DNA of 64,000 nt from Eulemur rufifrons. Its lineage: Eukaryota > Chordata > Mammalia > Primates > Lemuridae. The notes under the pieces were generated by a model that ran no database searches, had not been told where the DNA came from, and worked only from the letters and a program-made list of their open reading frames with translations. Below, piece after piece: positions 11,191 through 23,330 of this stretch (its first letter is position 1; every line of letters begins with the position of its first letter). Location of the stretch: contig NC_090989.1 of the NCBI RefSeq assembly GCF_041146395.1, forward strand, positions 245,014,843 through 245,078,842, given 5' to 3'. A program made the position numbers and the translations under genes.

Positions 11191-12639
11191 TTTTTAAAGG
11201 GAATACAGTTCATACCAGGTTGAATAAATCTTCCAAGAAATTCATAGAAATAAACCAATAGATGGATCATACCTAGAAGGATGGGATTAAAACTAATTCT
11301 CATTAGCAAGTCAAGAAGCATGGTTAATGTCTGCCCCGTGGCACATGGAAGTCTAAGAAGGGCTTTGCTGCTTCCAGATCCTGTCTGTTGATCAATAAGC
11401 ATAAATCTGATCTAAATGTGACTCCATTCCCCTTCCTTCTCCACTCTCCCTTAATTCTACTGAATATGATGAGGGATTAAAAGCTTTCCAGAGCTTTTAT
11501 AGCACAGACACTCTGTAGAAATGAGTGCACTGGATTTTATATAAGTATAAAGGCTTTCCATTTATAGTAGCTTATTTGTTTTCTCTGTGTATTTGTTTTA
11601 AGGCCATGGCTCATCTTTCTGTAATTGATCAACCTATTTTAAAAAAATGATTGAAGTTATAATTTTGATATCTTGAAATATAATATATCCTAAAAAATGG
11701 AGAATCAAAATAACATAACTCATTGTAATTTTGCCATATGACATTGCCTTCCAATTTTCTGTGAAATATAAAATTTACTTTTAATTTTGAAATATAACAG
11801 ATTGCATCTTTTTAATTACCATAATAAATGCGGAGGTAAGGAGCTGCATTTCAATTTTTTACTAAATGTCTCCAAAACCAATTAAAAGGAATAAGGCTTT
11901 TAGGTGGGTAAGTCTTGAAAAATGTGGAAAAGATACATGAGAATTTTCTCACTGTATGTTGAAAATATTGGAAATATAAAGTTGAGGAACTGTTTTTGCC
12001 ATTTGATGAAGGGTATTTTAAGACAAAATAAAACATAAATATTCATTATTATTTTCTCCTATTTTACCTTACAGCTTTATTCTTTGATATTATATACATT
12101 AACTTCTGGAACCCCATCTACATGATTTTTAACTCTCCCCTACATGGTCTATTTGCTTGTCCATGAACAGACTGGTCAGACCCATGTGTTTTAATGCTAC
12201 TACAGGGAAACCACCAAATACCCATAGCTTATGACAGTCTCTCTCTTGATCTAGTGGCAAAGAATTGCCCACCTTGACATATCAGCCACTGACAAACTGA
12301 TGGAGACTTCTGATGAGAAAGTCTTGAAGTCTCCTTTGCACCTAATAGTCTCAATGATGTAAAATCTTTGCTACTTACAGAAAGTACACAATATTTCTGG
12401 GTGAGTTGGGTTACATATTATGAGGTACTGTTTCTTTCTTTTTCTCATGTTACTATCCATTAGTATGGCACTTTGAACCTTTCATATTTATTTCCTCACC
12501 AGAGAAAGAGGAAACACATGACTGTTTAGCATCTAAGGATTGCCAATGCTCTAGGAGGATTTATCAGTGACTTCTTTGAATACTTCAAAATTGAATGTAT
12601 TTGTGGATGAGCCATCAGAAATGAGAAGGTATCAGACTG
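11191..12639. other. unassigned AT-rich sequence
   Basis: No exon is seen. The stretch from about 12,100 onward may already belong to the retroviral remnant described next, but I see no decisive motif before about 12,690. Confidence 0.35.
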
Positions 12640-14339
12640 GCTGTGCCATAAAAGATCTCAGTTACCCTTGAAATATAATCTCTTATACTTAGGGTGGGTA
12701 GGAGACAAATCAGCAGAAATGATTGACCTTATGAGAGCCTGCTAACTTTCCAGAGATGACAGAGTTAATGTTTACACAGAGAGTGGGTCCTCCATAAATG
12801 TGGGATACTTTGGAGAAAGCAAGGCTTTTTAACCTCAGCAGCAATCCTTGAACAACAGGTCAAGAAAATTCTAGAGGCCTTTATGCTGCTAAAGGAAGTA
12901 GCTACTGTGAAGGCAGAAGCTCTCTCTCTCTCGCACACACATACACAAACCTAGACACTAAGGGGAGTGGAGTGGAAATGCCCAGGCTAACAGTTAAGCC
13001 AAAGCAGATAGTCCTTACAAAATGTTTGTCTCTGTAATCCTGTTACATTTCTGCAATAGGTTCACAGGGGCCATTATATAAGAAAAATTTTGTCCCAATG
13101 CCAGAGGAAAAAATATTAGGAAAGATCTGGGTGTAAATTTCATGAAGATACCCCAAGCTGCCAAGGAGAGTACTCGGTAGTACCAAAAGACCTCAAGAGG
13201 AAATTCAGTAAGATCCAAATGAGATGAGCCAAAACCACAAGGACGCATTGTCTCTAATGAATATCTCTTCTGCCTATGACAAAATCCTGACAAAAGTGTA
13301 AAGGAAGAACACGGATGTAGCCAAATCCTCAGGTCTACTTGAATAATTCCAAATGGACATCATATAATTAACCCCCTCAATGGAGTATGAATATGCTCTG
13401 GTGGACATATGTCTATGTTCTGTGTGGGTCAGATCTCTTCTGCTTTGTACAGCTGTAGCTCTAAACTGACTGAATTTTGTGTTTCCTACTTGAGAATCCC
13501 AACCAATCTTTCCATTAATAGCGATGTTCATTTTATTAAAAATGTCACTAACGAGCTCTGTGAGGTATAATAACTTGCTTAAAAACATCATTATGCGTAC
13601 AGCCAATCTTTAGGCAAAGAAGAAAGGAAAAATTAAATTCTCCAATTAGCCAAAACTTTGAGAAAGATATATACTTTTTCACCCCAAGGTCCTTCCCTTT
13701 AACGTTAAAACAATACGAAAATCTCTTTTAGAAGTTCATCAACTCTACTTTTTATAAGTTAGTAAGAGGTAGATTCATGTATCTAGGAATATCATCTGTT
13801 ATCCTAGACTTTTCCCTTTTGCAAGTCAATACGGCCAAATAATGTAGAGGACCCATGCAATATAGGTGATAATATCGTCAAGTTACAGACAGCCTCTTCT
13901 TAACCTCCTCCCAAACAATGCATGACCTAAAACCTTTAGACTTGATATACTTGAAGAGATTTCAGAGAAGAACTCTTTGAAAAGGACCTTATCTGGTACC
14001 GTCAAAAGCTAGCAAACAAAGCCTATAAGCCTATTAAATAACTTTGGAAGTTATATTTCTTGATAAACAAACTACAAAAGCTATATAGTGAGTATTTTAA
14101 TTGCTTCATACATGTGTCAATAATCTTTCACAGATCTTTAAAACAAGAAAAGAGGGAAAAAAGGGAGGAAAGAAGGAACAAAGGATAGAAGAAAGGAAGG
14201 GAGGAAGCAGGGAAGGAGGAAAATGGGAGAAAAGAAAACATGCAAGGAGAGGATAAAAAAGAGAAAATGGAAAGAAAAATATATTTTCCATATTCTTACC
14301 AAGAAATTTAGATGAAAATGAATACAGAAGACTATGTGG
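12640..14339 (+). pseudogene. decayed class I (gammaretrovirus-like) ERV internal region with RNase H remnant
   Basis: Between about 12,690 and 12,930 the plus strand translates, across frame shifts and stops, to a gammaretrovirus-type RNase H segment. Visible pieces are RVNVYTESGS, then GFLTS-like and KILEAFMLLKEVA-like stretches in the expected order. The copy is broken by stops, indels and a TC/CA microsatellite near 12,930, so it makes no protein. 13,000-14,100 is tentatively the downstream part of the same provirus because an LTR in the same orientation follows at 14,340. No 5' LTR is recognised. I would not call the envelope part from this text. Confidence 0.55.
14130..14282. repeat. 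purine-rich (GGAA/GAAA) low-complexity tract
   Basis: About 150 bp of nearly pure A and G on the plus strand, made of degenerate GGAA, GGGA and GAAA units. The long minus-strand ORFs across it (Phe/Pro/Ser/Leu-rich) are artefacts. It may have expanded from an A-rich tract near the retroviral polypurine region, but that is a guess. Confidence 0.85.
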
Positions 14340-14938
14340 TGTTGGAGATTAAAATATGCCAACTCAAAGTGTGCTTCCTTGGCATATTTTAAGAGGGGCT
14401 GAAGACACAGAAATAGTTCTGAAAAGCTATCCTTTTGTAAAAGAAATTTGCATTTATTGATATCAGAAAAGCAAACAAACCATGCAGGAAGAGGCTTTCT
14501 CTGAGGCCTCCATCTCAAAATCTAGGAAAGATTAATTCACAAGAAGAGGAAACTAAGGGCTGGCATTTTTAAAGGCTGACAGAGAAACTGTTGCCACAGG
14601 CTACCATCTGTTATTTCTGAGGGCTGCAACTTGAAAGACTTCATTTGCAGAACCAGACAGCCTTTGCTTACCCTGTGTGTCTTCCCCTCACTCTCCTATA
14701 ACCTGTCTCCATCTCCCCCCAGGAACTCCAAGCCTGTATTCCTTTCTGTACAGGATAAAATTTGTCATCTGGCCTTTCTTTGAGTCTCCTGTTTTGTGTG
14801 TTTCCTACGTGCATAGACATGCAATAAATTTGTATGTCTTCTCTCCTGTTAATCTATTGTTGGTTTGTTTTATAAACTTGTATATGAGACCTTCACAACG
14901 GGCTGAGGGTGAGAAGGAGAATTCTCTTTGCCCTTACA
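14340..14938 (+). mobile_element. ERV class I LTR, probably the 3' LTR of the preceding remnant
   Basis: Starts TGTTGGAGATTAAAATATGCC and ends CCCTTACA (TG..CA). It contains 'ctataacctgtctcc', 'ctggcctttctttgagtctc', an AATAAA signal (about 14,822) and a 'ctctcctgttaatct' R/U5 segment. This is the architecture of MER4-like ERV1 LTRs. Its length of about 600 bp fits a full LTR. No matching 4-6 bp target duplication can be shown, because the 5' end of the provirus is missing. Confidence 0.7.
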
Positions 14939-15470
14939 GAGGGAACTAAAAAGCATGGTAAGCAAAGTTATTAATCTATCCACATTTGATTCACATAAAG
15001 CTCATCTAAAGATATTAGCCCGGCCCCAGAGAGATATTTCAATAGGTTTGGGGTAGAACCAAGAATTGAAAGAAGTAGTCCATCTGATTTTGCTGAAGCA
15101 TTCTGAGGACCTGTCTTTGAAAAATATCTTAATTTTTTTTTTTTTAATTTGCCAGGGGAAAAAGTTCAGGCTGCATCTGGGTTCTGTTTGCCCCATTTTG
15201 TTCTTCTCATCTACTGTCAGTGTAAAGATATTTGCTTTTTTACAGGGTTCTTATTTTTAATCACAGATAATTTAATTTTTTCCAGCTACTCTTAGTCAAA
15301 ATACATTCTTTATATATACACACACACATAATTTATGTATATGTTATGTGTCTGTTGACAAAAATAAGGATTACTACATTACTTATTAAGAAAAATGATT
15401 GCAGGATGATAATGTCTATTCATCTCTGAGTCTTCTTTGTTTATATTTTCTCTAGTGGACATGTACTTTC
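14939..15470. other. unassigned sequence between two LTRs
   Basis: Contains a T-run (about 15,129-15,145) and a short TATATACACACAC patch (about 15,312-15,330). No recognisable element is seen. Confidence 0.4.
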
Positions 15471-15918
15471 TGTGAGACTGTACAGAGGGAATGGCCTGAA
15501 AAAGGGCAAAATGTCTTTTTAAAACCTCCCCCACTCTTTTTGGGAATTAAATCCCTGCATCCCTACCTCAGGCCAGTGGTCAGGAGGGGCAGGGGAGTGG
15601 CCTTTGGACGGCACAATGAAACTGTCCAGGCAGAGGTCTGGGCAGAGGTCAGGAGACCGTCTTCCCTGGAGATGGGACTGGAACTAAATCATCAACTATA
15701 GCTAAACAGCAACTGCCTGATGCTGAAAACCCTCCCATTAAGAGTTCTGCATTTCCACTCATAGTTAGGACGATGGTACTTTTAGACGGAAGTTTCCATT
15801 TTCCTTATTTGCCAGCAAATTAATAAACCTCCTTTTCCTTCTCTTCAAACCACTTGTCCTCATTCTTCTGATGCAGCCTTGGGAACAAGTGTCAAACTTC
15901 CAGTTACGAGACTAACAT
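15471..15918 (+). mobile_element. ERV LTR-like element
   Basis: A GC-richer U3-like part is followed by AATTAATAAACCTCCTTTTCC and then CTCTTCAAACCACTTGTCC. This is the AATAAA plus CT-rich R/U5 arrangement of class I LTRs, ending near 'cagttacgagactaaca'. Family not assigned. Boundaries are approximate. Confidence 0.5.
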
Positions 15919-18229
15919 TCTCTTATGAATTGTGGTGATGGAAGGACTTAAAAAAATTCATCAGCAGAGTAATTCATTTTCTGATCAGAAATACCATTCA
16001 GTTTTTTATATGATTTATTTATTAAGCATCCCTGAAAATAGCAACTAGTGGCCGTTACCCACTTTTGAGTCAATATTTTATGAGTTATGTTTACATCTAG
16101 TAACCTGCAAGTTACAAAAGGGTAATGAGCCTTAGCACTTGATTTTGCCTACTTGGAGATACTTTTGTATTTTTATTACTCTCAAAAGGGGTGTAGGACT
16201 AGATTATAGGAATGGATTATATTGACTCTCCTTTAAAAGAAGAGGCAACTTAGTTTCCTTATATTTCCTTTTCACTGCTTTGCTGCCTGTTCATAATTTA
16301 GTTTTCTCAATCTTTTTAACTTAAAGAAGTTAAATGACCATAGTGACCATCTACATTGTTAGAAATAATTCCTTTAATTTTTCATTCTCCGTCACCTATC
16401 TACCACTTTTGACTCCTACATTATACCATTTAACAAGTGGCTAAAACACAAGAGAAATACCAACTTAGCTATTAATTTACTATAACAACTAGGGGATAGA
16501 AATGAAGCTCCTGCTATTGAGATGGAGTTTGAAACTTAAAATAATGACATGTGTGCCTAGGGCATATTTCAGCCTCACAGATCAATTCTAAAGAGCCCAA
16601 TTCCCCCATGGATCTTTGTTCAGAGAGCTCCAGGTATTTATTAGTTACTCTGATAGCATACGCTATAAATCCTTTTTCAGAATAGCCTGAACCTACTTCT
16701 CTCAAAAAAGACTATTAGTAGGTAGAATTAAAAGTAGTTGACGAGATGAGTAAAAATCTTGTCTAGGGTTTAATCACACAAAATGATCCACATTCAACAC
16801 ATAGCAAGGTGCCCACTAAAGTTAGATTCCTGCTGTCCCACAGAGACTAGGAGATAGAAGCTCTACCTTCTTTGATGATTGCATTTCAATTAGCTGTTTT
16901 TCCCCTTTCCTTGAGAAAGACATTCCTGGGTTCTACATGTGGCAAGAGGCTTTCTACAAAAGATTTACATCCAGAATCAGATAAAGAATTTACCATTATG
17001 GTACAAGTTTTCTAAAGTAAAGCTCTAACAAAAGGGAAGCCAGAACCTTCGGTCAGGAAGAAGCCTGTCTGAAGTTTAGTCAAGCTAAGGGAAACATTAA
17101 TGCCATCTTGGACAGCTAATAATGTTCTTTAAGTTTCTAGTGTAGGAAATTGTAAGAATATGATAAAATTTGTAAATGTGAAGGTGATGAATATTCAAAT
17201 CCAAAAGCAGATCCATGATCTCTTTACATAATCTATTCATCAGAAATAATGTCAGGAATATTAACATCCACAACATAAAGACCCAATAAGATCCCAGTAA
17301 TAGGAATCTGGAATTACTCAATTTGTTTTTTAAGAGTGAAGGAAATATAAGCAGTTGACAAGTTAATATTTGAGTTTTCTTTTCTAAAAGAAACTTCTAA
17401 ACTATGTCTGGAGGCCAGTTGTTTAAAATATCTTCATCAAGGGTCTATAAAATGAAAACAAAGTTCTGAAAGATGACCCTGAGGCACAATAAAATCTGTA
17501 GTCATCAAAGACAAAATGCAGCTAGTTTCTAGATACTCTACTTTCTATTGCAGAAAATTATATAAATCACGTTTTAGAAGCATTTCTTTCTAAGAATTGA
17601 GGCATAAGAGTAGCTTAAAGAAAAAGAATTTAATCTAAACATTTTTATTAAACAGGATTTGACCATATTATTTTAAAAGAAAAATTCTAATTCTCATATA
17701 TATCTGTCAAATGTAGAAGTTGACTCTCTGGTTCTATTTTGTATTACTTGCACCTCTATTCAAATGTTTCGCTTCCTGCAGGAGCTCTATTTTATAGTAG
17801 TTGGAGTTTAGTGAGGTCTCTTAACAAACCAAACTCTCATTAGAGATTGTGCCAACACAAATTAAGAAGATCAAGAAGGCTTGGTTACACCAGAACAAAG
17901 AAGAAAGTGAAGGAAGTATGTTCTTACACATGAGTAGAATATTTTGCAATTTTTGCTGTAGTAATTACTATTTTGGAAGTGCTGAGCTTTTTATTCCTGA
18001 ATTAAGCCTTAGGCATTTCTGATTCTCTGTTAATAAAATTTCAGCTCTTCCAATCCAGAATTAAACTATTTGGCCTAGGGGGAATGTTGTGATCTTAAAA
18101 GATAATGCTTTAAGTTTTTTTAGTAACTTCCTAGAGTCATTTTGTCTGTAACACTAAATTTACACAGTAGTGTTCTAAACTTAATAGTTTTTTCAAGGTC
18201 TCCAGAAATCCCATATTTGATACTAAGAA
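15919..18229. other. unassigned AT-rich sequence
   Basis: No gene is seen. Parts of 16.4-17.1 kb read like eroded retroviral internal sequence on the minus strand (a 63-codon frame at 16,514-16,705), but nothing diagnostic is present. Confidence 0.35.
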
Positions 18230-18345
18230 TATTTGAGATCAAAAACTAGAGTGAGTTTCCACTTATTTGTTATATGTGCTTGGACAGGTCACTTAACCTT
18301 CCCTAGCTTCAGATTGCTTAAATGTAAAAGGCATAATAAGTATTG
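18230..18345 (+). repeat. MIR SINE fragment
   Basis: 'tgtgcttggacaggtcactt' followed by 'aaccttccctagcttcagat' and 'taaatgtaaaaggcataata' is the MIR core-to-3' order. Confidence 0.6.
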
Positions 18346-19045
18346 CTGACCAAAAAAGTCACAAAATCTAGAAATCTGGAAAGGAGGGTTTTATTTATTT
18401 AAAAGGGCTGCAACCTGTAGGCTGGGAAGCGTAGCCTGTGGCTAAGACTGAAAGCAGGCACTTGGCAGGAGGAAGGTTGGGGCAGGAGCTTTAAGACAGA
18501 TGGATTGGCTAAACATACATACATATTCAACAGGTTAGGGAGGAGCTATGAATTCTCATGGGGGGGGTCACACACATGCATAGTAAGCAAACATGTATGT
18601 TACATATGTCCCATGTTTACGTTTGGGTGGAGACTTAACAATTTAAATGCATTCAAACTAGGCTCTATACATCAAAAGGTGAAGCAAAGGATGCAGAGGT
18701 GTCTTGTGCACAGCCTTCATTAACTCGCCAGAACTAGTCCATGGTCAGAAGAACTTTATCAGGAAGGAATACATGGTGAAACTGGTCAGCTGCCCTGTGG
18801 AAACTGCAAGAAGAGGGGGAAGTATGACTGCAATGTCTGGAGATTGGCTGAAGTCAGTGATGGAGCAAATTTTCCATTCTTTTTTCATCCAGGGCTAGTT
18901 TCTGTTTAACTCTTAGGAAATAATATGGTAGAGTTTCGCAAGGAAGGGGGTATACTGAGGTGTGACCAACCTCCCATCTTCTCATGGGTAGGAAACTTAA
19001 TTTTGAAATTTCTGTGGGATCTCATTGGTTGAGAAGGGCTTAGGA
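18346..19045 (-). mobile_element. ERV LTR-like element in reverse
   Basis: On the minus strand an AATAAATAAAA signal (about 18,390) would lie near the end of the element, preceded by a roughly 600-bp U3 with characteristic blocks ('tacatatgtcccatgtttac', 'gtttgggtggagacttaaca', 'cattaactcgccagaactag'). I recognise these as a dispersed mammalian LTR-like repeat but cannot name it. ORFs at 18,505-18,723 and 18,704-18,898 fall inside it and are incidental. Confidence 0.5.
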
Positions 19046-19507
19046 TTTTATTTTATTTCACAGTATTAACAGAATTGTTAAGGCCAGTAGTAAGACAATG
19101 TACAATATATGAATGCCTTATAAATTATAAAACACAATTCAAGTATATAAAAAGAATTAATGTGATTTGTTTACTTGTTATAAAGATGTTTATTTCAAGG
19201 TTACATATTTTGCCAGTAAGTCTTGATATAGGATGAGATTTTTCTATCCAAACTTAATTCCTTCAGATCTTTAAAGTATACTTTTGAAAGACTATTCCAA
19301 TGCCTAACTCTCCATTGGGAAATAGAAATACCTAGAACTGGGACATAAATATTCTAGGCTTTTGAATTTACTTCCCTCCTATTCACCTGATTTCTGTTAA
19401 ATGTTTGAAAGAGGTTTTGTTATTTCCTGAACTAACCCCCACAATCCCTCTTGGGAACTGCTATCCGAGAAATTACAAGTTTTTCTACTTACCTTTTTCC
19501 AGTTCTA

Positions 19508-19510
<3 letters not shown>

Positions 19511-19540
<30 letters not shown>
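19511..19540. repeat. (TG)15 microsatellite
   Basis: Fifteen perfect TG units followed by AAGGGGAGGG. Confidence 0.95.
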
Positions 19541-19542
<2 letters not shown>

Positions 19543-19990
19543 GGGGAGGGAGGAAAAATTATGTAAATATTGTTTTCAAAGTACAGTATCTGAGGGCAAA
19601 ATGGAAAATTAAATGACAACTTTACTGTCATTAAGTTATCATGGAATTCAGCAGACTTTCAATGCATTGGAAGATCTTATGAATAAAATTATTATTTATA
19701 AAACAATACAAAGTAATACAGAATATTTTTAAGAGGCTAATAAGAAATCTATCCTCTCTCCCCTGTTTTGGTAAACAGATGAAAGGGATAAGGATGCAAA
19801 AGGAAGTCTCATTTTCTTGTTTCACATCTGATTTCTCAACTCATTGCCTTATTTACCCATTTTTGACTCAGGTTCCATTCTTTTTGACACTATATTATTC
19901 AAGAGAGGTTGATTTAAAATCATAGCCATTTAAGTCTAAATATCAGAGATAATTTAATTTCATTAAATTTTATTTTATAGGTAAGCAAAA

Positions 19991-20677
19991 TGTCTTAGTC
20001 TGTTCCTGCTGCTCTAACAAAATAACTTAGACTGGGTAATTTATAAAGATCGGAAATTTCTTACAATTCTGGAAGCTAGGAAGTCCACCAAGGCGCTGGA
20101 ATGTCATGTCTGGTGAAGGCTTTCTTGCTGCATTCTCACAAGGAGGAAGGGATGAAAAGAGCAAAAGGGGTGAATACTGTGTCCTTAACATGGCAGAAGA
20201 GAGGGAGGCAGAGCTTTCAGGACCTAATCACCTCTCAGAGGCTACACCTTCTAATACTATCGCCTTGTTGATTAGGTTTCAACATATGAATTTGGAGGAA
20301 CATATACAGGCATACCTTCTTTTATTGCCCTTTGCTTTATTGTGCTTTCCAGGTACTGTGATTTTTACAAATTGAAGTTTTATGGCAACTCTGCATCAAG
20401 CAAGTCTATTGGCACCATTTTTCCAAAAGCTTATGCTCATTTACTGACTCTCTGTCAGCATTTTTTAGCAATAAGGTATTTTTAAATTAAAGTATATATA
20501 CTATTTTTTTAGACATAATGATATTTCCCACTTAATAGACTATGGTACAGTGTAAAAGATAACTTTTATATGTGCAAGGAGACCAAAAAGTTCATATGAC
20601 TTGTTTGCTTTATTGCAGTGGTCTGGAATTGAACCCACATTATCTCTGAGATATGCCTGTACATTCAAACCACAGCA
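19991..20677 (-). mobile_element. MaLR (MST/MLT1-type) LTR interrupted by a Tigger element
   Basis: Reverse-orientation signature: 'cttagtctgttcctgctgct', 'aataacttagactgggtaat', 'ttataaag', 'ctggtgaaggctttcttgct', 'gacctaatcacctctcagag', then 'aacatatgaatttggaggaa'. After removing 20307-20659 the text continues as 'cattcaaaccacagca', the expected end. The LTR is non-coding and old enough to predate the Tigger insertion. Confidence 0.85.
20307..20659 (+). mobile_element. Tigger1-derived non-autonomous DNA transposon
   Basis: The element is 353 bp, starting CAGGCATACCTTCTTTTATTG and ending in the complementary GAGATATGCCTG. It is flanked by TA on both sides (20305-20306 and 20660-20661), as expected for Tc1/mariner elements. 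'gcattttttagcaataaggt' and 'tagacataatgat' mark the Tigger1 3' region joined directly to the 5' region. The transposase gene is therefore deleted. Confidence 0.9.
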
Positions 20678-20764
20678 CAAAGTGACTACAAACTGTTTTT
20701 TCCTGTGTAGTCCAGGTTTAGACCTGTTAACCTAGTATAATTATGATTAGTACCCTTGTTTACT

Positions 20765-20950
20765 CTCATATGTGTCCTGGTTTGTATGACAAATGACACG
20801 GTCATCCTATATTCATAAAAAATAAGGCATAGAAAGTCAAGCAACTCACCCAAATCTCAATAATTATTTATCTCTGCCTTTAGGGACAGAATTCAGATCT
20901 GCTGACTCTTTTCCTGGGGTTCTAGTCACTGTACCTGGGTTCTTGCTACT
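20765..20950 (-). repeat. possible MIR-family fragment
   Basis: 'gtcaagcaactcacccaaat' followed by 'agggacagaattcagatctg' follows the reversed MIR 5' half (ctcaccc..agggacagaattc). Weak. Confidence 0.35.
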
Positions 20951-21199
20951 TCATCTCTCAGTCATAGCAATTCATGAATGATTTTTAAACACAGAAAGAC
21001 TAAATCCCACCCAAAATTTGGCAAGTTCTCCTACAACATCAACCATTCCCATCTGAAAGCAACTAAAATGTTTTTCAATTTACCTTCTACACTAGTGTGT
21101 ATTATTTTAGGATGGTAGCAAATTTGAAAAAATATATATTTTTTAAATATATGTGAATAAAGTTCAAGTGCTAGAGACCAGGGGCTACATAATTTCTTT

Positions 21200-21720
21200 T
21201 GCCATAAGGAAAATCAATCAGTAATCAAACAAATAAACCTCACTTTCAGTTATGCAGAAATATGCCAGCTGCAAGATATTTGCTGCCTGCTATTTAGCCC
21301 TGAGTAGTAGGAGATCATGCTGCTAATCGGTAATTATGTGCTACTGAAAAGAATTGGTACTGAAGGCATGTCCTGCACCTTTTGTTTGAAGGGCTTGGAC
21401 TTGAAGATTGCCTCCTGTCAGGGGACCCTCTGGACTCGGGGCCCAAGTGTCGATAAAGCCCCATTGTTTCTCTATTTATTTGCTATGCATCGGGCATTGG
21501 GCAATCTGTCATCCATGCTCTGTTCAGGCTTTGCCTAATGATGTGGGAGGATCACAAAGTCTAATCTTACACAATGGCTATGTAAATGTCACATGGGTCC
21601 CTTGTACATTTGCCTGAGGTTTCCTTGATGGGGCACATTTCAATAAACGATAAAGGTTATAGCACCCTGTGAAGGATTTATGCCATGCAGTCTACCAGCC
21701 ATGATTTATTTTTGTAGCAG
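21200..21720. promoter_or_regulatory. candidate conserved non-coding element
   Basis: About 500 bp free of recognisable repeats with a balanced, non-decayed texture. Motif cores include GGTAATTATG (homeodomain, about 21,329), CCATTGTTTC (SOX-like, about 21,461), GCTATGCATC (POU-like, about 21,482) and CAATAAACGATAAAGG (about 21,641). Two short plus-strand ORFs (73 and 69 codons) overlap in different frames and show no protein signature. Conservation is inferred, not shown. Confidence 0.35.
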
Positions 21721-23059
21721 ACATTTCATTTTAAATTTAGGAATTAATCATTTAGCATAGCTAGTTTTATTGGGTACTATAGAATATATGGAAAGAAAGA
21801 ATAAGAGATGAGATTTCTGTACATCATTGATTTTGTTAAATGAAAATAATAAATTCTTATATATTTTCTCTCTTTGACATAATTCTGGTAAAAGAGATAT
21901 TAAATATACATTAATCAAAACCTGCTTTTGCTTTAGAATGGCCCAAGGGGTTTATAATCAAATAATGTTGCCAGTTAATCATTAATATTATCCAACATTA
22001 CAAGATTCTAATTCTAGAAATCAAATATAAAATTCTTAGATTAAATACTTAAATAACTTACAGAGTATTCTAATTCCAATGAAGACCCAGATATATACAT
22101 ACATATATCCATATACGTAGTAATTGTTATCCCCAAACCAGTATGTAAAGGCATTTCTGGAATGAAAAAGTTATTTTCATCTAATAAACATGCATAAAAC
22201 ACTTAAAGAAATATTTAACATATGATCATCTATTAAAACTGTTCTTTATTCCTTTAAGCCTATAGTTCTCATCCCTGCACCATTAGAATTATCAGGACTA
22301 CTTTTAAACAACATCAATATCTGAAACTCACTTCCTTTCTTTGTAGATAGAAAGTTATTTCTATAGTTTGGAGAAAGCATCACCAAAGTCCATATTGGAA
22401 AGATGCAAGGTGCAAGACAAGGTAAAGGTAAAATGCTCATGAGAAAGTAAGGCTGCCAGATCAAAAAGCATGTGAACCACAAATTCAGGAATGCAATTGT
22501 TGGACTGAGGGCCTCTCTAGACTCATCACACAGGTTATTTGACGTGCATTAATAAATAATTAAAGTCACTAGTATTGGAAATTACTAAAGGATGCTGAAA
22601 TTTTTATATCTGGAATTAGTATGAAATCATTCTAGGAGTAGCAGTTTGACTTCTGTAAAAACTACTGTGCCGTGCAAGCCCACCTACTATAGTAAGCGAC
22701 CATCCCAGCTTGTCTAGGACTGAGGGATTTCTCAGGAAGTGGGACTTTCAGTGCAAAAACCAGAGAAGTCCTAGCTGCTTGAAACTCTAGGAAAGAGGAG
22801 AAGGAAATTGTCAAATGCCACCCTAAAGTATTAAATACAAGTATACTCACACCTCCCAAAAAAGCAATAACTCAAGGTAAATGACCAGCTCAATTGATAG
22901 CTTTGATTTACAGCCCAGTAAGTGCCTGCTGTTTTGGATATGTTTTACCCACATTCTTCCACCTCTTTTGTCTTGGAAAAGCACTCTTTGATTCTGTTTC
23001 TTGTTTGTTGTCCACATTTCTAATAATACCGAGCTGTTTCTGTGAACAGACTTTGAAAT
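21721..23059. other. mostly unique AT-rich sequence
   Basis: One segment (about 22,690-22,800; 'ccatcccagcttgtctagga', 'gtgggactttcagtgc') resembles a dispersed mammalian repeat with inverted-repeat character. I do not assign it further. Confidence 0.35.
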
Positions 23060-23330
23060 AGGTTCCAATATATTTTATTGTCTACCCTCATTTATCTTTG
23101 TCTAGTTTTATTTATATTGTTCTTCTTCCATTTCATACTGTGGCTATTCCTTATGTGTTGATTCATTTTCCATTTTATTTATGTTTTCTGTTTAGTTTTT
23201 CAATATGGATGTCTTTGTTCAATATGAAATATTTCAGATATACAAAAAAAGATGTAAAATATAATGTAAAAAGCACCCGTGTACCCACTGCCAAGGGTAA
23301 ATAAGAACATTAAAATGAAGTCAAAGACGC

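Noticed and set aside
13015..13606. Minus-strand ORFs of 92 and 110 codons
   Set aside because: Opposite in strand to the ERV remnant and without motifs; chance ORFs.
14106..14518. Two minus-strand ORFs rich in Phe, Pro, Ser and Leu
   Set aside because: They are the reverse reading of a purine-rich low-complexity tract and the start of an LTR.
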